A stretch of DNA of 64,000 nt. Origin: Branchipolynoe longqiensis (lineage: Eukaryota; Annelida; Polychaeta; Phyllodocida; Polynoidae). Position numbers and translations under genes: made by a program. Each line of letters starts with the position of its first letter. The stretch's first letter is position 1. Positions 56,412 to 64,000 of this stretch are shown in pieces. The stretch spans positions 22,277,849 to 22,341,848 of the forward strand of contig CM059186.1 of NCBI GenBank assembly GCA_030323885.1. The letters run 5' to 3'. Under the pieces are notes generated by a model that saw only the letters and a list, made by a program, of their open reading frames with translations, made no database searches and was not told the DNA's origin.

Positions 56412-56810
56412 ATATTAATCTGACACCATTAGCTGTGATTCGAATAATGGAAGCCGGAGACTGAGAGGGATAACACATTAATTGTATTGACACTGGTATG
56501 AACGGTACAATGGGGGGGAGGTGTCAGTCGATGGCGTCGATTGGGGCCTCCCCAACCGCCGTGCTCTGATGCCACCGGAGCTGACCCCTATGAAGTAGTC
56601 CTTAAAGTAGAGGGTTGTGGGTGGGTGTGGTAAAAGTCCAGTGTCCAATGGCAAAGCGGGTCCGAATGGCTTGAGGTAGGGGGGGGGGGGGGAAGTTTCA
56701 GGTCAGTGATGTTCGTCCTGCCTGCTTGGGTCATGGTGGGTACACAGCTCCCCCATCGAATCAACCACAATTCGGAAATTATGCGCCAATGCGATACAAA
56801 CCAGGGGCCA

Positions 56811-57550
56811 TATGTATAGGGCAGTGTTAGCGAGCCTAAACCAGTTTTGGACGGGATTTCTAGGTTAGCAGCGAAGAGTCAGTATGTATGGAGCGGTGTT
56901 ATGGAAACACCGCGAGTTTAACATCGCATACACTAAGACCACTCCGTAGAAGGTTTAAGGGCGGTGTTAGGTACCGATTAGGCCCAAATCTATTCAATGC
57001 TACCATATTTAACAGTATTACATACTCCAAAAGTGAAATTTGGTCAGATTAACGCTAAAATCAAAGCGATATTAATGCCGCTGCTAAATCGGCGGCGATA
57101 TTATTAATATTGTCAAAAGTAAACAAAACAAATGGCCACCGATGCGGCGGCGGCGTTGATATCGCTTCGATTTTGGGGTTAATTTGACCAATTTTATTTA
57201 ACAGAATAACATACACAAAAAGTGAAATTTGGCCAAATTAAACCAGAAATCGAAGCGATATTAAACCCGCCGCCGAATTTTGGTCAAATTAAACCAATAA
57301 TCGAAGCGATATTAACGCCTCCGCCACCGCCGCCGCTGCCGCCGCCGCCACCGCCATCGCCGCCGCCGAATCGGCGGCCATATTGGCAAATAGCGGTGCT
57401 CACCGGGAACAGGCTCAGAGGGATACCCCAAATCTATAAATAACTGCTAGGTTAGCTAACGCCACCATGCTTTGGCTCCGTACATACTCCGCGACCCATT
57501 TTGGAACACCGGCATTAGCTAACCCAGCAGCGGCCATTAACACCGGAGCC
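56811..57550. repeat. Relative of the 46539-47518 element, reverse
   Basis: AGGCCCAAATCTATTCAATG, then ATATTTAACAGTATTACATA and AAGTGAAATT are the reverse of the 46.5-kb element's internal unit. A CCGCCGCC-rich block is at 57315-57375. The ends (GGGGCCATATGTATAGGG at the left) are different or decayed. Confidence 0.55.
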
Positions 57551-57559
57551 GATAAAAAG

Positions 57560-58050
57560 TTGTTCATACCTGTACAGTACAGGTACTGAAAAAGGATACT
57601 AAGAATTACGTTTTTAAATTTTGCAATTTTGTTAAATTCACAACTTTGAACAAAATTTAAATTGTGTAAATAAATAACTAACAAAATTTCTAAAAATGGT
57701 CAGCGCAAAATAATATTTACATCACATACGTGATGGCTAAGTGTGGGTGGAATGTGTCACGTGGGTTATATTTCATTCACATATATTTAGCCAGAGCAAT
57801 CAGCAGAAAAACGTCTGCGACGAATGGATCATTAGGCTGAGTCCCCGGGGTCTGGAGCACTAATCACGCCGCGACCGTTTTACTTAAATAAGGACCCAGA
57901 TGAATGTGGGTACTTTGACAACGCAAAGTTATGCTGAAGATATCCTGTTTGTTGGCAATGATTTGAGATTCACTTGCTAGGTATGTCAGTGCAAATCTCG
58001 CCCCTCCCCCTCCCCACCAACACACATGACATCACTACCACCATAAACAT
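57560..58050. other. No recognised feature
   Basis: AT-rich sequence without a repeat match or exon-like frame that I can see. Confidence 0.35.
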
Positions 58051-58055
58051 ATATA

Positions 58056-58352
58056 TGCCGGGCGCGGTGGCCGAATCGGTAGAGCGTGGATCTTGCGTGC
58101 GGGAGATCGGGAGTTCGGTTCCTGGTCGAGTAAAACCAAGGACTTATCAAATTGATTCTTGTCGTTTCCTAGCCAGGCACTCGGCATTAATAGGATAGTG
58201 TCACTGAGTGGGATATTGGGTCATGGTATTGGTGGCCTGATTTCCCAGTAGGGCAGCACTATAAAGTCACAATGAGTGTTGACTGTCACAAGTCGGTAAC
58301 CACCCTGACATGACCTTAGATGTTGTTAGGACGTAGAACTCCAACCACCAAC
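58056..58352 (+). mobile_element. SINE-1 (head type A), body deletion
   Basis: The head GCCGGGCGCGGTGGCCGAAT is one of the cleanest here; about 40 bp around GGCAAGGACTGG are deleted. The end is CCAACCACCAACC. Confidence 0.8.
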
Positions 58353-58437
58353 CAACCACAAACACACACACTTTCTCTCTCTGTAGGCCAATAATCATGG
58401 GCAAGCCTTTTTATTTAACACGCATCCCTCAGAAGTA

Positions 58438-58711
58438 AAGCTTGCTTTATTTAACGATGCCTCTAGAGCACCTTGATTTTGTAATCGTAACATCGGCTAT
58501 TGGATGTCAAACATATGGTCATTCTGACATATTTCTTTGGAGGAAACCCGCTGCTGTCACATACTCTTTCCAATAAGCAGCATAGGTTCCTTTATATTCA
58601 CTTTTCCACAGACAGGACAGCACATACGACAGCCTAATCTAAAATATTCTGATACTCAGTGCGGGGGGAATGCAAATGTTCTATTATTGATTGGTGTACG
58701 TGACCAGGCGC

Positions 58712-58751
<40 letters not shown>

Positions 58752-59255
58752 GTGGGTGGTGCCTGAGTGGGATGTAAATAGTCATAGTGGTGCTAGCAGA
58801 TATGGGTGTGATTGCACTCAGGGCCTAGACCTTCTGCTGGGGTAGGGGTCACCACACTCAAAAGGTCAAGGTTGGTGGTGGCCATGGGGCCATACAGCTA
58901 CTGGTGGTGGGCAAACCACTGGTATCCATGGAGACCAGGAATGCTGGATCCCTATTGGTAGGGCCAAGAATGCTCAATTCCCATTGGGGGAAGGAGGTGG
59001 GGGGTGATACTCTACAATGAACCCATGTAACTATATAAGCAATAAACCAGAGGGCTAGACTCTCTCTTGTCTCCTATTATTCTTTGCTCTCTTTATTTCT
59101 CTTTGTCTGTATTTATTTCCTCATAGCGGATACACAGCCACAGATCCGAGCATTAGATTCTACACTATGATGAACCAGTTGTGGATCAGTGGTTGGAAGA
59201 GAAAATAGCCCAAACTGCAAATGGGTCCACTCAGCGCATCCTGGGGGCGAATATA
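58438..59255 (-). mobile_element. SINE-M copy interrupted by solo LTR B
   Basis: Tail and core are at 58438-58636, and the head-proximal part (TGATGAACCAGTTGTGGATC) at 59166-59255, with solo-LTR-like element B between. Confidence 0.65.
58638..59164 (+). mobile_element. Solo-LTR-like element B, splitting a SINE-M
   Basis: This matches element A along its length (for example GGGGGGAATGCAAATGTTCT, GCCTGAGTGGGATGTAAATA and GGAATGCTGGATCCCTATTG). It starts TCTAAAATATTC and ends ATTCTACA. The SINE-M sequence ends at 58636 and resumes at 59166 at the expected base, so the insert boundaries are set independently. Flanks CTAA and CTAT match at 3 of 4. It carries a (TA)n run at 58711-58748. Confidence 0.6.
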
Positions 59256-59283
59256 AAAAACAAACCTCTGATTGTCGACCCTA

Positions 59284-59555
59284 ACTGGATGCGATGGACG
59301 AATCAGGCAGAGCATTGGCTTGTTTCCCCATGTGGGAGGTTGTCGATTTGAATGTTACTGAGTAAAGCGAATGATTTACAAAATTGATACTTGTCTCTAC
59401 ATAGCCTAGCATTTGGCATACTTAAAAGAATTGCGCAAGAGCTGGTTTGTTCAGTGTCAGGACAATGCGACTTTGTGGGATATCACTATCAAGTCATGAT
59501 TCCAGCGGCCCAGTCTCCCAGTTTGGAGCACTGTGAATATAAACTAGTGCATAAT
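59284..59555 (+). mobile_element. Old SINE-1 copy
   Basis: The decayed head GATGCGATGGACGAATCAGG and body are recognisable; the tail is absent. Confidence 0.6.
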
Positions 59556-59629
59556 GTCATTCACAGCAAATTGCAATTATGCTTTATTGATATGGATTTA
59601 GAATCATTATATTTGTTTCTTGTGATTGT

Positions 59630-60006
59630 ATGTCCTAGCAACATCTAAGGTCATATCAGGACAGCTACCGACTTGTGTTTGTTTGTTGTAGTTTTACGTC
59701 CTAGTAACATCTAAGGTAATATCAGGACGGGTGACGATTTGGGACAATGCACACTCATGGCAACTATATAGTGCTGCCCCACTGAGAGACCAGGCCGCCA
59801 ATGCCATGACCCGATATCCCACATAGTCACATTATCCTGAAACTGTGCTACCCAGTCCCTGTCCTATCCTATTAATGCAGAGCACCAGGCTAGGTAGCGA
59901 TACGAATCAATTTTATAAGCCATTCGTTTGACTCGGTTGTAATTATACCTCCCGACCTTCCGCACGGGAATCCACCGCTCTACCGATTCGGCCACTGTGT
60001 CCGGTC
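59630..60006 (-). mobile_element. SINE-1 with a tail fragment in front
   Basis: A 45-bp reverse tail (59630-59675) directly precedes a full reverse copy ending at GGCCACTGTGTCCGGTC. Confidence 0.75.
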
Positions 60007-60221
60007 GGAATCATAATGAAGTAGTCATGAATGTGCACTGTTACAAATCTGTTCAACAAGCAAACAACAACCTTCGTCTCTTCGGAAGGCGAGGCTTTAT
60101 CTGACAGCATTCACACATCTGTATAAAAAAAAAGAAAAAAAAAGGGCTGGCTTCGCCAGCGTCTGACCATTACCCATAGGTCACCATGCATTATAAAATA
60201 ATCTCAACTCGCTTACCACCC

Positions 60222-60560
60222 TCCGGACGTGGTAGCCGAATCGGTCGAGCGCAGGCCTCCCGTGCGGAAGGTCGAAAGTTCAATTCCCGCTAGAATCAAA
60301 CCAATGACTTACAAAAATCATACTTGTCGCTTCCTAGCCAATCGGTCAGCATTATTAGGAAAAGGCAAGGACTGGTTGGCTGAGTGTCAAGATAATGTGA
60401 CTGAGTGGGATATCATCATCAGGTCATGGCGCTGGCAGCCTTGTCTCCCAGTGGGGCAGCATTATAAAGTCGACATGAGTACGCACTGTCACAAGTTGGT
60501 ACCTGTCCTGATATTACCTTAGATGTTGCCAGGACGTAAAACCCCAACAACCAACCAACC
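60222..60560 (+). mobile_element. SINE-1 (head type A)
   Basis: Full length from CCGGACGTGGTAGCCGAATC to CAACAACCAACCAACCC. Confidence 0.8.
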
Positions 60561-60913
60561 CTTACCACACAATGCCGATCCCAGAAGCACAAACTGTGCT
60601 CGTGGATTTGTTAGTGCAAAGGGCCCAGCGTTCACTATGATAAGGCCATTTCCGGTTTGGCCTTATTCGGCAGCGGTCATCGCATAATGACATGGCGCCG
60701 TGATTGTGTGGCAGGCAGTGGATGTAACTCGAAATGAAATGCCATGATAGAAATATCATCGACACAGAACCACCTACAAAGACAGGAAAGAAATAAAAAA
60801 AAGAGGAAGAACCCTAGTCACACAACTGAATAATCTGAAAATATATGGGTGATCCAAACCGACTATGGTGACTAGTGTGAATTAGTATCATCTAGAGTCA
60901 ACTCGTCTCAACT

Positions 60914-62044
60914 AGTCTCACAAATGAGGAGGGCGTGGTGGACAACATAGAGCTCAATGCACCAATCGGGAAAAGCCACCATGTCTGTATAAACTTTGAC
61001 TTCAACTGCTATGTAGAAACACCCGTGAATCATCAAGCCAAGTACATCTACCACAAAGGTGACTACATGAATATGAGAGATAAAGCATACAACATGTGCT
61101 GGGAAATACCACCAGATACAGACATAGAAACTGCATGGAGAACAATAACCAACAACGTTAAAGAGCTCATGGACCAGTTCATACCGAAAACCAGACCGAT
61201 GCACAATCGGAAGAAAAGACCGCCATATACGACGGCCAAAGCTAGAGATAAAGTGAAAGAGAAGAACACATTTAGGACATGGAAAAGTTCTGGAGACGGA
61301 AGGGATTACCTCACATATGCCAAGGCCAGAAATCAAGCAAAGTGGGCATGTAGGCAAGCGAAAAAGGACTTCGAGAAAAGAATCGCCAGTGAGGCAAGGA
61401 CAAACCCAAAAGCATTCTACAAGTATGCACAATCCAAGATGAGGACTAGAGTGAGGATCATAGACCTGACCGATGACAGTGGTAACCTAGTAACAGATGA
61501 CAAAGAGAAAGCCAATCTGATGAACCGGTTCTTCTCCTCGGTATTCACAGATGAAGACCTAACGAACATGCCAGTGTTCGATGAAAGGAACTATGACCAT
61601 GCACTGACTGACTTCCTCATCACTTCAGATATGGTGAAGAAGAAACTGGAGAAGCTCAACCCGTCAAAGTCACCAGGACCAGATGGAATGCACCCTAGAG
61701 TTCTACGAGATCTGAAAAACCAGATAGCAGAACCACTCTGCCAGGTATATAGATTGTCACTAAAACATGGGATCCTCCCAAAGGAATGGAAAACGGGTTG
61801 GGTGTCACAAATACACAAGAAAAGCAGCCGACTGAGACCATCAAACTATCGACCAATAAGCTTGACTTCAGTACCATGCAAAGTGATGGAGCAGACTATA
61901 CGCGACGTAATCATAGAACACCTGGTCAAAAACGAGCTGCTATCTTCTTGTCAACACCGGTTCATCAAAGGGAGATCATGTATCACTCAACTACTCGCAA
62001 CACTGGACCACTGGACAGATCTTATGGATGGTGGAGGTGACTAG
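60914..62044 (+). pseudogene. LINE ORF2, part 1: endonuclease end and RT N-half
   Basis: The frame opens TSLTNEEGVVDNIELNAP, the last strand of an APE-type endonuclease. The usual S-D-H of the active site reads SHH here. RT follows with LNPSKSPGPDGMHPRVLR and NYRPISLTSVPCKVME, both standard LINE RT blocks. The frame ends at TAG 62042-62044 because of a one-base frameshift; coding continues in the next frame from 62041. The upstream endonuclease is missing, as expected from 5' truncation during insertion. Confidence 0.82.
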
Positions 62045-63222
62045 ATGCTGTCTATTTAGACTTCTCAAAGTGCTTTGATTCAGTCCCCCATGAGAGACTG
62101 CTCATGAAGCTGGACAAGTATGGCATCAAGGGAGAATTGTGGAAATGGGTAGCAGACTTTCTCAGGGGCAGACAACAACAAGTATCTATCAGAGGATATT
62201 TGTCAGCCAGAGCTGCAGTTCTCAGCGGTATCCCACAGGGCAGTGTATTAGGGCCGCTATTATTTGTCATTTTCGTTAACGAGATGCCTGACATGGTACA
62301 CACATGCATCCAGATGTTTGCGGATGACACAAAACTATTCACGCATATCAAAGATGAGTCTGATGTAGCTAGACTGCAAGATGACCTGAATAACCTACAA
62401 GCAGGGGCTGATGCATGGCAGTTAAGATTTAACCCCGACAAATGCAAAGTGCTCCAGCTCGGATGAAGCAATCAGAGGGCAAACTATAAAATGTCTACAA
62501 CTGCAGGAGAACAGATAGAGTTGCAGAGCATGGATCTTGAAAAAGACTTGGGGGTCTGGATAGACCCGAGCCTGACCTTCTCTATGCATTGTGAGACCCA
62601 GGCTGGGAAAGCCAATAGAACACTCGCCCTCATAAGACGTACTTACACATACCTGGATGAAATAAGTCTGACCAAGCTATACACATCCCTGGTGAGATGC
62701 AAGCTAGAATATGGATATCCAGCATGGGCACCAATGTACAGGAAGGACTGTGAACTTCTCGAGAGAGTACAGAGGCACGCAACCCGCCTAGTACCAAGCC
62801 TGAAGAATTTCTCTTACGAAGACCGACTACGAGCACTAAACCTGCCAAGCCTATACTACAGAAGGGCCTGCGGAGACCTCATTGAGATCTACAAACACCT
62901 CAGCGGAACTTATACAGTCAAAAACCGGTACATCATACTCGAGCCAACACACGGTCTGATAACCAGAGGGCATAATAAGAAGATTGTCAAACCCAGAACT
63001 AACAAGCAAGTTCGTCAAAATTTCCTCACTGAAAGAGCCGGGAACACTTGGAACAGATTACCAGCTGATGTAGTGAATGCCCCAAGCTTAAACTCTTTCA
63101 AAGGATGCCTCGATAAGCACTGGGTAATTTACCGCTACAGTCAGCGCTCGCCGCACGAAAACTATAATTTCACTAGGTCCCACTTAGACAGGCCAAAGCT
63201 GCTAACAGGCATTGATGCCTAA
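62041..63222 (+). pseudogene. LINE ORF2, part 2: RT catalytic half and C-terminal domain
   Basis: This starts LDAVYLDFSKCFDSVPHERL (RT motif A, Asp present), then GIPQGSVLGPLLF (motif B) and MFADDTKLF (catalytic FADD, intact). A single in-frame TGA at 62464-62466 after CKVLQLG interrupts the frame. It then continues without a shift through DLEKDLGVWID, LEYGYPAWAP, LERVQRHATRLVPSL and LNSFKGCLDKHW, the C-terminal domain typical of CR1/L2/Daphne-type LINEs, to the stop at 63222. With only one frameshift and one stop in about 770 codons, this is a young copy. Confidence 0.85.
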
Positions 63223-63235
63223 TTTCTTAAGCAGA

Positions 63236-63268
63236 AGAGGATAAGTATAAGTATAAGTATAAGCATAA
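63236..63268 (+). repeat. (ATAAGT)n LINE tail
   Basis: Four to five units of ATAAGT, the last with a C. The position right after the LINE 3'UTR marks the LINE 3' end. Confidence 0.8.
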
Positions 63269-64000
63269 GTGTGACAGCATCGCGGTAGTGTAGCAGAGGC
63301 ACGGGGGTTCCTGCTGAGGGTGGCGGCTGCTGGGATGAAGTGGGGTGCCTGGTGATCCGCTCATATTGGGGGTGAATCGCCCCCGGGAGCGGTGGCGGGA
63401 ACGCCCCTCCGAATACGTGGGCGTGCGCAGCACGCACGCGGATGGTGGTAGTGTAGGCCTGATGTGATGTCGCGAGGGCAGAGGGGGCCCTCGTCCGCGG
63501 GAGGAGGGCACCTCAGGGCGTCGAAGCATGCATTGAGGCGCTCCAGTGCCTTCACTGTCTCATGCATTGTCGCCTCCACTGAACTGGCTCACTCGGCCGT
63601 GGGGCGAGCACGGGATCCTGGAGGCGAGGAAGGTGTGGAGGAAGGAGGCGAGCTGATGTCGGACGCCCTCTGCGCACCCCACCGTGCAGCGCGTCGGCCT
63701 CTCCCTTTTCCGTTTGAAGGCATGGTGACGGTGGTCGGATCCGGAGGTGTGCGTCGGCCGGGAGATCGTGTCGGCCGGGGAGTGTGTCGGCTCGGAGCGG
63801 TGGTGCAGTCCGGGGGAGAGAGCCAAAGAAAAAAGGGTAGGAGTGGCAGCGTGTGGGGAGGTAGGAGAGCGAGTGGCTGGAGGCGGCCAGGCGGGCTGGC
63901 TATAAGGGAGAAAAGGGCGGGAAATGATGCAACCAGCAACGGTCGGAGCAGAGGGGGGGCATCCTTCCCTGCCTTGCATCAAACGCAATGAAAGAGTTAC
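63268..64000 (-). mobile_element. DIRS-like copy 3, 5' end running off the window
   Basis: The right part (63880-64000) matches copy 1 at 16910-17060: GCGAGTGGCTGGAGGCGGCC, the stretch ending AACCAGCAACGGTCGGAGCA, a G-run, and the terminal repeat CCTTCCCTGC. The left edge (GCATCGCGGTAGTGTAGCAG) matches copy 1 at 16872. Between them it keeps about 550 bp that copy 1 lacks. On the minus strand a frame from 63579 starts MEATMHETVKALERLNACF, a plausible ORF1 N-terminus. The element is cut by the window edge. Confidence 0.65.

Larger units (their letters stand above)
60905..63262 (+). mobile_element. CR1/L2-like non-LTR retrotransposon, 5'-truncated
   Basis: Sequence from the end of the endonuclease through RT to the C-terminal domain, followed by a short 3'UTR and an (ATAAGT)n tail at 63236-63268. 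A short tandem repeat tail rather than poly(A) is usual for CR1/L2-type LINEs. About 120 bp upstream (60780-60905) has no recognisable frame. The tail abuts DIRS-like copy 3 directly. Confidence 0.85.

Overview
This is repeat-dominated DNA from an animal nuclear genome. There are no bacterial-style operons, and the only host gene I can support is two spliced exons. Almost everything else is transposable elements, their fragments, and tandem repeats. Several hundred-base SINEs resemble conserved-core SINEs that I remember from molluscs and other lophotrochozoans (for example the element at 4658-4992), and LINE, DIRS-like and Tc/mariner-like pieces are mixed in. A marine invertebrate, most likely a mollusc or related lophotrochozoan, is my best guess. 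It rests on recognition, not on a database search.

Host gene: exons at 39298-39420 and 40556-40849 (+) encode the C-terminal 138 residues of a two-transmembrane protein that looks like a BK-channel beta subunit (KCNMB) or the related TipE family. A 1.1-kb intron full of AT microsatellites separates them. A 3'UTR with a 29-bp tandem repeat follows. The upstream exons were not found.

Retroelements: (i) a DIRS/Ngaro-type tyrosine-recombinase retrotransposon occurs three times: 13585-17063 (-), with an intact RT active site but no RNase H tail or recombinase; 47841-50590 (+), with RT, RNase H and recombinase regions but frameshifts and a mutated RT active site; and 63268-64000 (-), a 5' end that runs off the window. 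(ii) A CR1/L2-like LINE lies at about 60905-63262 (+), truncated in its endonuclease and ending in a 6-bp tandem tail. Older LINE 3' ends are at 21536-21715, 24602-24690, 29107-29190 and 50737-51276. (iii) There are two solo-LTR-like copies at 53112-53625 and 58638-59164. (iv) About 45 copies or fragments of one tRNA-derived SINE family (called SINE-1 here) occur in both orientations, with two head types and two tail types. Three other SINE families (SINE-2, SINE-3, SINE-M) have fewer copies.

DNA elements: at least fifteen non-autonomous elements with terminal inverted repeats (MITE-like) are visible. Several carry tandem repeats inside, and two with unrelated termini share the same ~206-bp internal satellite unit.

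Tandem repeats: the most striking is a 1.2-kb array at 27925-29100 of alternating 21/22-bp units, each with a perfect AGATAAG (GATA-factor type) motif about two helical turns apart. A related 21-bp array lies at 30410-30615. Others are a 52-bp minisatellite at 31690-33350 split by two SINE-2 insertions, and long CA-, TG-, C-rich, purine-rich and AT-rich simple repeats. Open frames across these arrays are repeat translations, not genes.
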